Positions 1 to 6,409 of a stretch of 7,308 bases of DNA are shown here, piece by piece. Each line of letters opens with the position of its first letter. Position 1 is the stretch's first letter. The stretch is from Elusimicrobiota bacterium. GTDB taxonomy: Bacteria > CG03 > SLGR01. The position numbers and the translations under genes are program-made. Where the stretch lies: the NCBI GenBank assembly GCA_012511615.1, contig JAAZFS010000200.1, positions 1 to 7,308 of the forward strand, in the 5' to 3' direction. The notes under the pieces are model-generated. The model made no database searches. It saw only the letters and a list, made by a program, of their open reading frames with translations, and was not told where the DNA came from.

Positions 1-995
1 CTAATACGCCTACCTATCTCCTGGCGGTATTTTAAAATATCTTCTACCTCAGGTCCAAATTTAAGTTTGAGCGAAATCAGCTGGTCCTTTTGCCCAGAGA
101 CCTCCTCTAATCTGGCCTGGGGATTATCCTCTGGACTAACACGTTCTCTCAAGAGATTGGCCGCAGTCTCTATATCAAATAGGGCTTTTTGAATAGCGGA
201 GTTTACAGGAGTAAAACCAGAATCAATTTCAGAGAGTTCAAGGGATATCCGCCCAAATTCTGAAAGTTGCTCAAATAGAGCCCCATCTGACTCATACATG
301 CCTGCATAAAGTTTTGCAGCTCCTTCTGCAAGGCGTCCAGAATTCAAGAGACGCTTGTAGTCTGCCTCTAACTCTTCTTCAAAAGTATCGCTAAGTTCCA
401 GTGCATCAATTTCGCGAATTTCATGCCGGAGTCTTTCAGCCTCTCTTGAGGTCTCTTCCTCTCTTAAGATAAGCTCTTCTCTTTTTTTATGAAGGTCAAC
501 TAACTTACCATGAGCAGATACTGCCTCTTTTCTTAGTCCAGCAGAACCTCCATAGAGGTCAAGAAGATTCAGCTGACGCGAAGGGTTCAAGAGCTCCTGA
601 TGCTGACTCTGTGAATGAATATCAACAAGCATATCTCCCAGGCCCTTCAGGGAAGAAAGAGTTACCGAGCGATCATTAATAAAACAACGGCTCCTTCCCT
701 CCGCTTCAAAAATCCTTCTCAAAAACAATTCTGTTTCATCAAGTTCCATATCTTTAAGAAACTTTATTACTCTTTCAGGAAAGGGTGGAGCAAAAACGGC
801 CTCAACCTCGCAAAATTTTTCTCCAGGCCGAACTATTTCCCTGCCTACTCTCTCCCCAAGCACCATATTTAATGCTCCTATCAGTATGGATTTTCCTGCG
901 CCCGTTTCACCGGTTATAACATTAAAACCACTTGAAAACTTAAGAGAAGCTTTTTCAAGAAGTGCAAAATTTCGGATACCAATACTTTCCAGCAT
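1..995 (-). CDS. recN: DNA repair protein RecN, N-terminal 331 residues (3' part outside window)
   Basis: RecN is an SMC-like ATPase that acts at DNA double-strand breaks in recombinational repair. The reading frame is open from an ATG at 995-993 to the window edge, giving 331 codons; the family is usually about 550 residues, so the C-terminal half with Walker B and the signature motif is missing. Visible features are the start MLESIGIRNFALLEKA, Walker A GETGAGKS at residues 29-36, the RecN-typical IHSQSQHQELL at about 126-136 (Q-loop region), and a charged, coiled-coil-like stretch from about residue 155 containing EIREIDALEL. The ATG directly follows the nadK stop (TAAATG, no gap), and a G-run in the last nadK codons may serve as its ribosome binding site. 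nadK-recN adjacency is common in bacteria. No LexA-like box is evident. Identification is by recognised motifs, not a search. Confidence 0.95.
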   Translation of the reverse strand, partial: MLESIGIRNFALLEKASLKFSSGFNVITGETGAGKSILIGALNMVLGERVGREIVRPGEKFCEVEAVFAPPFPERVIKFLKDMELDETELFLRRIFEAEGRSRCFINDRSVTLSSLKGLGDMLVDIHSQSQHQELLNPSRQLNLLDLYGGSAGLRKEAVSAHGKLVDLHKKREELILREEETSREAERLRHEIREIDALELSDTFEEELEADYKRLLNSGRLAEGAAKLYAGMYESDGALFEQLSEFGRISLELSEIDSGFTPVNSAIQKALFDIETAANLLRERVSPEDNPQARLEEVSGQKDQLISLKLKFGPEVEDILKYRQEIGRRI

Positions 996-1775
996 TTATG
1001 TCCCCCAGCCCATTTTGTCTGAAAGTACGCTAAAAAAACTTCTATCTGACTGAGCCAATTTCAATCGGCTCTCATAAATACTTACAAGAATCTCTCCAGA
1101 AGGATCTAAAGGAGTAGAAACCTGTCCGTCAGCAGTCAGTATGACGCCCTCGCCCGAAGAAAGAATTTTCACATTTATTATTCGCTCTAAATCAAGCAGT
1201 ATCGGTCTAAATGAAAGGCTGTGTGGGTTAAGCGGAGTAAGGATTATCAATTCTAGACTGGGTTCAGAAACTGGACCACCGGCGGCAAGTGAATAGGCGG
1301 TAGAGCCTGTGGGCGTGGATATAATTACCCCATCCCCCTTGATGTCCGCCACACTCTCGCCATCAATCTCTAATCCGAGCTCTATGACTCTTGCGCAGCT
1401 TCCGTTTTTTATAACGATGTCATTTAAAGCAATATACTCTTTGTCATTGTATACCGCTCTTATCATCATCCTATCTTCCGTATGAAAATTCCCTTTAAAT
1501 ATTCTGGATACATAGGAATCCATATCTCCGTAGTCGCTCCCTAAAAACCCAAGGGTTCCGGTATTAATATGGACCAGTGGAATTCCCAGGCCAGCAAGAT
1601 CTCGGGCCGCCCTCAGTACTGTCCCGTCTCCACCGATACTAAAGGCAAGTGAAGCTGAACTGGGATTTGAAGTCTCTTTGTAAGCAAAATCTGGAGATTT
1701 TTTACGGACCAAGTCAAGAATTTCCAAAGCCTCTTTCTTGTTTTCATTAACATAGACGACAAAATTCTTTGCCAT
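996..1775 (-). CDS. nadK: NAD kinase
   Basis: NAD kinase phosphorylates NAD+ to NADP+ with ATP (or polyphosphate in some members) in the cytoplasm and is the only route to NADP. The 259-residue product is slightly short for the family but contains all hallmark motifs. These are GGDGT at residues 48-52, the conserved ND pair at 118-119, the glycine-rich STPTGSTAYSLAAGGP at 153-168, LTPLNPHSLSFRP at 179-191, and LTADGQ at 213-218. The ATG lies 2 nt after the stop of the upstream lipoprotein gene (TAAGTATG). There is no strong Shine-Dalgarno sequence, so translation may depend on coupling. It ends exactly where recN begins, forming a tight lipoprotein-nadK-recN unit. Confidence 0.96.
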   Translation of the reverse strand: MAKNFVVYVNENKKEALEILDLVRKKSPDFAYKETSNPSSASLAFSIGGDGTVLRAARDLAGLGIPLVHINTGTLGFLGSDYGDMDSYVSRIFKGNFHTEDRMMIRAVYNDKEYIALNDIVIKNGSCARVIELGLEIDGESVADIKGDGVIISTPTGSTAYSLAAGGPVSEPSLELIILTPLNPHSLSFRPILLDLERIINVKILSSGEGVILTADGQVSTPLDPSGEILVSIYESRLKLAQSDRSFFSVLSDKMGWGT

Positions 1776-1777
1776 AC

Positions 1778-3004
1778 TTAGAAACGAGTGTCTACTGTTT
1801 CCGAATAATTATTGTCAAACTCATTCCTAGATAAAACAGGCTTTGCATACTCTGAAAAATTTAAGGCAAACCTATTTTCTCTGAAGGAATTTGATGAAAC
1901 CCGAAAATTCGCCCTACCCTCGGCTCTCAAGCCGTATTCACTTGCGTAAAAAGTATTGGAAGATATTTCAGAAGTAGCTCTTCCAGTCAGCACTATCCCA
2001 GATCCACTCATTCCTACCTTATTCTCCTGAAACACACTGTCTGATGAGTCTCCAAAACTAGCACCAACTCCGTTCTCCTTAAATGTATTTTTCTCTATTT
2101 TAGGAGCAGAGTCATCAAGAGCCAATACTCCCACTATGTTAGATATAAATGAGTTTTCCTCTATCTTTGGGGAAGAATCATTCCAGCATCCTACTCCAGA
2201 ACCGTTTCCCTCGATAGCGTTTTGGATTATGATAGGCTCTGATTCATTTCCAGCAGCGACACCAACATTGTTTCCACTGATTTGAGAACATCTGACAACT
2301 CCACTGCTATTTCCTTCAAAGAACACTCCCGTAGCGGAATTATTTTTTATGATGCTATTACTTATTTTCGGGGAAGACATGGCCGAAGCCCCTATTCCAT
2401 ATTTACCAGAGACCACCTCAGCACAGCTTATTTCAGGTGCGGCCCGATCCCAGCACCCTATTCCGCCAACCATGGTACCGATTATTTTCACATTACTTAT
2501 TTCAGGAGAACGACTGTCATAACACCTTAATCCTACATAACCGCCGTGAATTTTAAGGTGATTTATAGCCGACTCACTACCACCAGCAACAAAACTTATA
2601 CCACCTGCACGAGAAGGCTCGTCAGTTGGAGCGGTTATGACTACTGGATTATCTTCTGTCCCCCTTATGTCTAGTTCCCCAGCGACTATTATCTCAATTC
2701 TTGATTCAGCAAAGATATCATAGGTTGAGCCGTCAATGCTTCGAAGCATCTGGATCTCATTTTTAATATCTCCGTTCGTATAACGGATACTGGTCCCTGG
2801 AAGAATAATCAAGTGAACACCCTGTTCTACATAGACATCTCCCTCAAGAAGTATCCTTCCCTGCCAGACAGTATCCCTAGATATGTGTCCGGAAATTTTC
2901 TCAGGAAATATACAACCAGATAGGAAAAACATTGAGAAGGCAAAAAATAGTAGAAATAGGGCCCCAAGGATTTTTTTTCGGATAAAATATATATTTGTTT
3001 TCAT
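1778..3004 (-). CDS. Right-handed beta-helix (NosD/PbH1-type) lipoprotein
   Basis: The 408-residue product is a predicted exported lipoprotein of unknown function. A positively charged start (KTNIYFIRKK) and hydrophobic segment at about 12-29 lead to a lipobox LSGC with the lipidated cysteine at residue 31. A head module at about 38-75 has the pattern DTVWQGRILLEGDVYV then LIILPGTSIRY, typical of proteins of the form 'imposed on a cap, then parallel beta-helix'. From about residue 157 to 400 there are roughly eleven rungs of 22-23 residues, several with the pattern G-[VI]-G-C-W-[DN]-x-[SA]-x-P-[EK]-I-x-x-N. Related beta-helices bind or process carbohydrates or act as scaffolds, but no catalytic residues can be assigned here. 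The second mature residue is Ile, so there is no Asp inner-membrane retention signal by the E. coli rule, and outer-membrane placement is possible. The ATG lacks a clear Shine-Dalgarno sequence. The gene sits 2 nt before nadK. Confidence 0.85.
   Translation of the reverse strand: MKTNIYFIRKKILGALFLLFFAFSMFFLSGCIFPEKISGHISRDTVWQGRILLEGDVYVEQGVHLIILPGTSIRYTNGDIKNEIQMLRSIDGSTYDIFAESRIEIIVAGELDIRGTEDNPVVITAPTDEPSRAGGISFVAGGSESAINHLKIHGGYVGLRCYDSRSPEISNVKIIGTMVGGIGCWDRAAPEISCAEVVSGKYGIGASAMSSPKISNSIIKNNSATGVFFEGNSSGVVRCSQISGNNVGVAAGNESEPIIIQNAIEGNGSGVGCWNDSSPKIEENSFISNIVGVLALDDSAPKIEKNTFKENGVGASFGDSSDSVFQENKVGMSGSGIVLTGRATSEISSNTFYASEYGLRAEGRANFRVSSNSFRENRFALNFSEYAKPVLSRNEFDNNYSETVDTRF
1805..2536 (-). 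repeat. Tandem ~22-23-codon repeats encoding beta-helix rungs
   Basis: Within the lipoprotein gene, about eleven consecutive units of 22-23 codons recur, each starting near a Gly-hydrophobic pair. Examples of unit starts are GIGCWDRAAPEIS, GVGCWNDSSPKIE and GVLALDDSAPKIE. The conservation is at protein level; the DNA units are diverged, so this is an old coding repeat and not a recent expansion. Boundaries are approximate. Confidence 0.75.
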
Positions 3005-3042
3005 ATTATTAAGTGTGTAAACACGTTACTTATAATGATTAA

Positions 3043-3071
3043 AATATACATAAGAAGCCTTATATTTTCAA
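3043..3071 (-). promoter_or_regulatory. Predicted sigma70-type promoter for lipoprotein-nadK-recN
   Basis: On the minus strand TTGAAA (3071-3066) is followed after exactly 17 nt by TATATT (3048-3043), in the 83-nt gap between rsmD and the lipoprotein gene. Transcription would start about 35 nt upstream of the ATG. Nearby, GTGTAAACAC (3014-3023 on the plus strand) gives a short inverted repeat that could be an operator, but its arms are only 4 bp. No terminator is visible after rsmD, so read-through from upstream is also possible. Confidence 0.5.
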
Positions 3072-3087
3072 CTGTAAGGATATAGAA

Positions 3088-3639
3088 CTATAAGAGCCGA
3101 AAGAAACTCAGAGCAGTAATTCCGTATTCCCTGTAATCAATACGCTCATATCCTATGCTTCCTGGTAGGTCTTTTTTATGATGCTGAATAATCACAAGCG
3201 TATCAGGAGTCAATATTTTTTTTTCTCGGGCGTGCACCAATATAGTGGCTGAAAGATTCTCACCATAGGGCGGCCCAGCAAAGAATATATCTGGTGAAAC
3301 ATTCTCAGAGTAATCAAAAACATCAGAATGAATCACCTCTATATTTTCTTTCACTCCGAGGAGCTCAGCATTATCTTTGATCAATCCGATTGACACGGAA
3401 GATTTCTCGACTAAGCGAGCCCGAGCGGCTCCTCGTGAAAGAGCCTCAAAACTCACATTCCCAGTACCAGCAAAAAACTCCAGAAGAAAAGCGTCCTGAA
3501 TCTCAGATCTGATAATTGAAAAAAGAGATTCTTTTACTCTCTCGGACATGGGTCTAAAACTTTTACCAGGAACAGACAGGAGTCGTTTATTCTTGTACTT
3601 TCCCGAGGTTATCCTCAGGTTTGAGAGACGCCCCTTCAA
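3088..3639 (-). CDS. rsmD: RsmD-family 16S rRNA (guanine966-N2)-methyltransferase, altered motif IV
   Basis: RsmD uses S-adenosylmethionine to methylate N2 of G966 in 16S rRNA of the small subunit. The 183-residue protein has the expected length and order. LRITSGKYKNKRL lies near the start, RPMSERVKESLFSII at 29-43, SAM motif I LLEFFAGTGN at 52-61 followed by FEALSRGAARA, the acidic motif II residue in LVEKS (E78), and a C-terminal YGITALSFF. The oddity is motif IV: the family's catalytic [DN]PP[YF] reads A-G-P-P-Y, with Gly122 (codon GGG) in place of the acidic residue. The start is a TTG overlapping the yjbQ stop (TTGA), a 4-nt overlap suggesting coupled translation; no ATG lies between it and Met31, which is inside the domain. 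No Shine-Dalgarno sequence is apparent. Whether the enzyme is active cannot be told from the sequence. Confidence 0.88.
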   Translation of the reverse strand: MKGRLSNLRITSGKYKNKRLLSVPGKSFRPMSERVKESLFSIIRSEIQDAFLLEFFAGTGNVSFEALSRGAARARLVEKSSVSIGLIKDNAELLGVKENIEVIHSDVFDYSENVSPDIFFAGPPYGENLSATILVHAREKKILTPDTLVIIQHHKKDLPGSIGYERIDYREYGITALSFFRLL

Positions 3640-4049
3640 TCTGAAGAGGCCATTATTACAGTTCTGGTTCTCGGACCAGTATCAAAGTCTATTAAAACAA
3701 GCTGTTGCCACTGACCTAGCAAGGGTTGTCCATTAGATACTGGTAGAGTTTCCGAGCATCCGACCACAGACGCTCTTATATGAGAGTGTCCATTATAATC
3801 CCCCCAGGTTTTATGGTGGTGGTAATCCTTATCTTCTGGAGCTATCCTCTCCATTGCTTCCTTGAAATCTTTGACAAGATTGGGTTCATACTCTATTACG
3901 CTTATTGCCCCCGTGGATCCACGGACAAATACACTGACAATGCCTTCTGTGATTCCCGCTTCCTCAATAAACTCCAAGAGGTGGGGAGTAATGTCAATAA
4001 TATCAGTATTACCTTGGGTTTTAAAAGTATATTCCTTAAGAAAACTCAT
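3636..4049 (-). CDS. yjbQ: YjbQ / UPF0047 family protein
   Basis: This is a 137-residue single-domain cytoplasmic protein of the YjbQ (UPF0047, COG0432) family. Its members are compact beta proteins with a metal-like cluster of histidines; E. coli YjbQ has promiscuous thiamin phosphate synthase activity, but the physiological role is unsettled. Seen here are the family motifs GIVSVFVRGSTGAISVIEYE at 36-55, HHHKTWGDYNGHSHIRASVV at 77-96 with the conserved His, Asp and Asn residues, and a C-terminal LLGQWQQLVLIDFDTGPRTR at 110-129. Length is normal for the family. The ATG overlaps the upstream TIM-barrel stop (ATGA), and its own TGA overlaps the rsmD start, so it is the middle gene of a coupled trio. 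Confidence 0.92.
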   Translation of the reverse strand: MSFLKEYTFKTQGNTDIIDITPHLLEFIEEAGITEGIVSVFVRGSTGAISVIEYEPNLVKDFKEAMERIAPEDKDYHHHKTWGDYNGHSHIRASVVGCSETLPVSNGQPLLGQWQQLVLIDFDTGPRTRTVIMASSD

Positions 4050-4813
4050 TCCGAATTTAATATGTTTTCAAGAAATCTTTTGCTGAGTAGCAGGTACTCC
4101 CTATCCTGCGAGAAAACCTCAAGTGTGATAGTGCTATCGTAATTATACTTCCGCAGTATTGATACAATCTTCTTCCAATCAATATTCCCAGTTCCTAAGG
4201 GCAGATGGCTATCTCTATGTCCAGTATTATCTGAAAAATGTACATGTACGATTCTATCTCCAAAGGTCTTAAAAAAATCTTCAGTCAGATTTTTGGGGGT
4301 ATTTATATTGCAATGCCCCACATCTACATGCACCATAACATCGTCAAGTCCCTCAAGCAAGCGCTCAAATGATTCCGGTGTATTAAAAGGCGCCAGCACA
4401 CTTTCCACCATAAGAGTTATCCCCTTATCCCGGCATATCTGATTTATTTTGGTTATGAATTCCTTGTTATATTTAAAGACACTGTCCTCATCCATCAAAG
4501 TACCGTTTAGAGAGGGGTGCACATTCATAAGGTCCACTTCCAGCGCCTTGAAGAAATCAATATATTTCACAAACTCCTCTATACTCACGTCTCTTATTTT
4601 CTTGAGAGGAAATATAACAGGAAGAAAAGGGCTGGTATGCCCAATAACTTCTATACCGGTTTCATCCACCACCTCTTTTACACTTGCTGCATCAACTGCA
4701 TGGCTGAATAGCGGTTCAAGAGTAAGATCCACAAAATCAAATCCCTCAGCAGAAATTCTACGAATTTCATCACAAAGATCATTTCTAAAATCGTTTACTG
4801 CGCCTATTTTCAA
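4046..4813 (-). CDS. Sugar phosphate isomerase/epimerase-like TIM-barrel protein (AP endonuclease 2 / xylose isomerase-like fold)
   Basis: The 255-residue protein resembles the COG1082/PF01261 superfamily of metal-dependent TIM barrels, which covers sugar isomerases, epimerases and endonuclease IV. Residues matching the usual metal site lie at strand ends: E33 (DLTLEP), H99 (NVHPS), E137 (LMVES), D164 and H167 (HVDVGHCN), H192 (VHVHFSDN), D201 and H203, and E232 (TLEVF). LPLGTGNIDW at 204-213 is a common superfamily signature. No signal peptide is seen. The true substrate cannot be deduced; sugar isomerase is more likely than nuclease. The start is TTG, supported by an excellent AGGAGG 5 nt upstream. 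The gene is first in the coupled unit with yjbQ and rsmD and is divergent from the HD-GYP gene. Confidence 0.85.
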   Translation of the reverse strand: MKIGAVNDFRNDLCDEIRRISAEGFDFVDLTLEPLFSHAVDAASVKEVVDETGIEVIGHTSPFLPVIFPLKKIRDVSIEEFVKYIDFFKALEVDLMNVHPSLNGTLMDEDSVFKYNKEFITKINQICRDKGITLMVESVLAPFNTPESFERLLEGLDDVMVHVDVGHCNINTPKNLTEDFFKTFGDRIVHVHFSDNTGHRDSHLPLGTGNIDWKKIVSILRKYNYDSTITLEVFSQDREYLLLSKRFLENILNSE

Positions 4814-4818
4814 GTCTG

Positions 4819-4824
4819 CCTCCT
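4819..4824 (-). promoter_or_regulatory. Strong ribosome binding site fixing a TTG start
   Basis: The minus-strand sequence AGGAGG lies 5 nt upstream of the TTG at 4813-4811. It is the only strong Shine-Dalgarno sequence seen in this gene group, and it decides the TTG start of the TIM-barrel gene. Confidence 0.85.
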
Positions 4825-4849
4825 AATTGTTTCGAGTGCTTATCATAAT

Positions 4850-4878
4850 TTTATATATAGTTATCATTGAAAAATCAA
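4850..4878 (-). promoter_or_regulatory. Predicted promoter for the TIM-barrel-yjbQ-rsmD operon
   Basis: On the minus strand TTGATT (4878-4873) and TATAAA (4855-4850) are separated by 17 nt, placing the start about 30 nt before the TTG. The -35 lies inside a perfect inverted repeat (4864-4881). The region is AT-rich, so chance matches are likely; a downstream TATGAT is an alternative -10. Confidence 0.4.
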
Positions 4879-4881
4879 TGA
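4864..4881. repeat. Perfect 7-bp inverted repeat in divergent intergenic region
   Basis: TCATTGA, a 4-nt AAAA spacer, and TCAATGA form a perfect dyad between the divergent TIM-barrel and HD-GYP genes. It overlaps the predicted minus-strand -35. It could be an operator. On the plus strand it is followed by a short T-run, but no plus-strand gene ends here, so a terminator role is less likely. Confidence 0.45.
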
Positions 4882-4935
4882 CTTTTTCCAGAACTCTAAC
4901 CAGGAAAAACAAGCACTGTATTAGTTGCCTTTAAT

Positions 4936-4941
4936 TATAAT
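4936..4941 (+). promoter_or_regulatory. Possible -10 element of the CBS-HD-GYP gene
   Basis: A perfect TATAAT is located 19 nt before the ATG at 4961, but no convincing -35 is found 16-18 nt upstream. If real, transcription would start near 4948, leaving a leader of about a dozen bases. That would exclude the alternative TTG start at 4925. Confidence 0.3.
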
Positions 4942-4960
4942 TTTTGATATTATTTTACCT

Positions 4961-5944
4961 ATGGCAAAAACTATAAAAGATTATATGAGCGCAAACGTAC
5001 TCTGTGTCGATGGGCTAACACCCCTTTTGGCAGTAGTCGGAAAGATGAGGCTAAACAACACAGGCGCCGTTCTTGTCAAAGAAAAAAACCCAAACACCGG
5101 AATAGTCACCATAGCTGGCATTTTCACTGAAAGAGACTTCTTAAGCATGATTAATATTGGTGACTATGCCAAACTTGGGACAGTACAAATTAGAGATGTC
5201 ATGACCAGAGGCATCAAATCAGTAGACAGTATGAATACTTATTCGCAGGTTGTAGAGCTTATGCAAAAACACAATATAAGACACATGCCTGTGGTAGAAA
5301 ATAATATGATAATAGGAATTGTCTCACTAAGAAACCTCCTGCATCATTACTACGACAACTTTGAAAATCTTCTTAAAGAAACAGTAGCCTCCCTAGCATC
5401 AGCCGTTGAAAAAAGAGACCCCTACACTGCGGGTCATCAGCAACGTGTCGCTCAACTGGCTGTCGCCATTGCTGAAGCTATGGATTTGGATAAAAAACGA
5501 ATACCAGGTCTGAGCATGGCCTCCATTATTCATGACGTGGGCAAGCTCTATGTTCCGGCGGAGCTACTTACAAAACCAGGTAAGCTCTCAGATGCAGAGA
5601 TGAACCTAATGAAAGAACACGCCCAGAAAGGCTATGAGATACTTAAAGGAATTAACTTTCCCTGGCCCGTAGCCGATATCGTTGTTCAGCATCACGAAAG
5701 ACTAGACGGCACGGGCTATCCAGAAAGACTACACAAAGACGAAATACTTCTTGAAGCAAAGATACTTGCCGTCGCCGATACTGTCGAAGCTATGGCCTCT
5801 CACAGACCCTACCGTGCAGCTCTCGGAATCGAGGCCGCCTTAGGTGCAATTACTCAAGGAAAGAATGTTTCTTATGACCCAGTCGTTGTAGACTGTTGCT
5901 GCAGCCTTTTCAATAAAAATAAATTTAAATTTACTTTCGATTAA
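4961..5944 (+). CDS. CBS-domain-pair HD-GYP phosphodiesterase (predicted c-di-GMP hydrolase)
   Basis: The 327-residue cytoplasmic protein joins a CBS pair (about 5-62 and 78-130, usually an adenine-nucleotide sensor) to a C-terminal HD-GYP domain (about 140-315). The HD-GYP hallmarks are complete: YTAGHQQRV with H159, HDVGK at 191-195, H220, HHERLDGTGYP at 244-254, and VADTVEAM with D273. HD-GYP proteins hydrolyse cyclic di-GMP, sometimes cGAMP, with a bi- or trinuclear metal site, so this is likely an active enzyme gated by nucleotide binding to the CBS pair. Other inputs such as receiver or PAS domains are absent. The C terminus has a CCC run at 312-314 and a Lys/Phe-rich tail. I chose ATG 4961 over an in-frame TTG at 4925 because the CBS domain begins right after it and the extra 12 residues look like non-coding AT-rich sequence. 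Neither start has a Shine-Dalgarno sequence. No clear terminator follows. Confidence 0.9.
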   Translation: MAKTIKDYMSANVLCVDGLTPLLAVVGKMRLNNTGAVLVKEKNPNTGIVTIAGIFTERDFLSMINIGDYAKLGTVQIRDVMTRGIKSVDSMNTYSQVVELMQKHNIRHMPVVENNMIIGIVSLRNLLHHYYDNFENLLKETVASLASAVEKRDPYTAGHQQRVAQLAVAIAEAMDLDKKRIPGLSMASIIHDVGKLYVPAELLTKPGKLSDAEMNLMKEHAQKGYEILKGINFPWPVADIVVQHHERLDGTGYPERLHKDEILLEAKILAVADTVEAMASHRPYRAALGIEAALGAITQGKNVSYDPVVVDCCCSLFNKNKFKFTFD

Positions 5945-5992
5945 TTTTCCTCCTACCTTTACTATAAAACATCATTTCACTTTCTAATTTTA

Positions 5993-6021
5993 TTGACTGA
6001 ATACCCTTCTTATGTTAGAAT
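5993..6021 (+). promoter_or_regulatory. Strong sigma70-type promoter of ssrA
   Basis: TTGACT (5993-5998) and TAGAAT (6016-6021) are separated by exactly 17 nt. Transcription would begin near 6028, about 30 nt before the mature tmRNA 5' end, consistent with a precursor trimmed by RNase P. The position directly before a known highly expressed RNA supports the call. Confidence 0.75.
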
Positions 6022-6057
6022 TATTACATATTAATTGCTCATTCTAAATATGAATAT

Positions 6058-6409
6058 GGGGGCGAACTGGGCTCGACAGGGGTTCCAAGAAGCTCAGGTA
6101 GCAGGCAGCGTTTGACGGTAACGCATAAACCGCTCAACTAAAGTAAACGACGACGCAAGTCTCGCACTGGCTGCTTAATTAAGCAACCCACTCTGGCGGA
6201 TCCAGCCTCACGGGCTGCCAAAGAGTGTCATAAAGAAAGGCTAGCCTCTTCCGCCTCTCCCCTAGCGGATTGGGCGAAATAAACAGGGGAACCCCTTCCG
6301 AAAATGCCAGTCCTGTTGCATCTCGGAAGAAAACAAAATAGGACTAAGCCTGTAGAAGCTTGTGTTATCTGATCTCTGGACGCGGGTTCGACTCCCGCCG
6401 CCTCCACCA
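6058..6409 (+). ncRNA. ssrA: Transfer-messenger RNA (tmRNA, SsrA), one-piece form
   Basis: tmRNA rescues stalled ribosomes with SmpB, adding a degradation tag to the unfinished protein. The 352-nt RNA starts GGGGGCGAACTGGGCTCGAC and ends with a T-arm (GCGGG, TTCGACT, CCCGC) and an encoded CCA. The acceptor stem pairs GGGGGCG at the 5' end with CGCCTCC at the 3' end, including one G-U pair, with discriminator A. The tag-coding part lies at 6143-6178. Downstream, a stem CACTCT/AGAGTG encloses a pseudoknot-like element (about 6190-6229), followed by further pseudoknot-like pairings. The length is typical of the one-piece class. Open frames on the opposite strand here encode well-known spurious peptides. 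The gene has its own promoter, and its 3' end coincides with a change in base composition. Confidence 0.97.
6143..6178 (+). other. tmRNA tag-peptide reading frame (VNDDASLALAA)
   Basis: The likely resume codon GTA opens an 11-codon frame encoding VNDDASLALAA followed by TAA. The LAA ending is the usual protease-recognition end of SsrA tags, read by ClpXP and related proteases. Most known tags start with Ala or Gly, so a Val resume codon is less usual. The stop codon lies inside the palindrome TGCTTAATTAAGCA (6172-6185), which can form a short hairpin just after the tag. Confidence 0.8.

Noticed and set aside
615..872. Plus-strand open frame of 85 codons
   Set aside because: It is entirely antisense to recN, whose motifs are clear; composition is that of a shadow frame.
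2282..2530. Plus-strand open frame opposite the beta-helix gene
   Set aside because: It results from the repetitive codon pattern on the other strand; no family features.
1805..2536. Regular spacing that could suggest a CRISPR or satellite array
   Set aside because: The 66-69-bp periodicity is coding, with diverged DNA and conserved protein rungs; there are no identical repeats with unique spacers.
3780..4142. Plus-strand open frames opposite yjbQ
   Set aside because: The minus-strand YjbQ motifs are unmistakable, so these are shadows.
4449..4826. Plus-strand open frames opposite the TIM-barrel gene
   Set aside because: Antisense to a gene with metal-site motifs and a strong ribosome binding site.
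4925..4960. Upstream TTG start for the HD-GYP gene
   Set aside because: The extension overlaps a TATAAT element, lacks a ribosome binding site, and adds residues outside the CBS domain.
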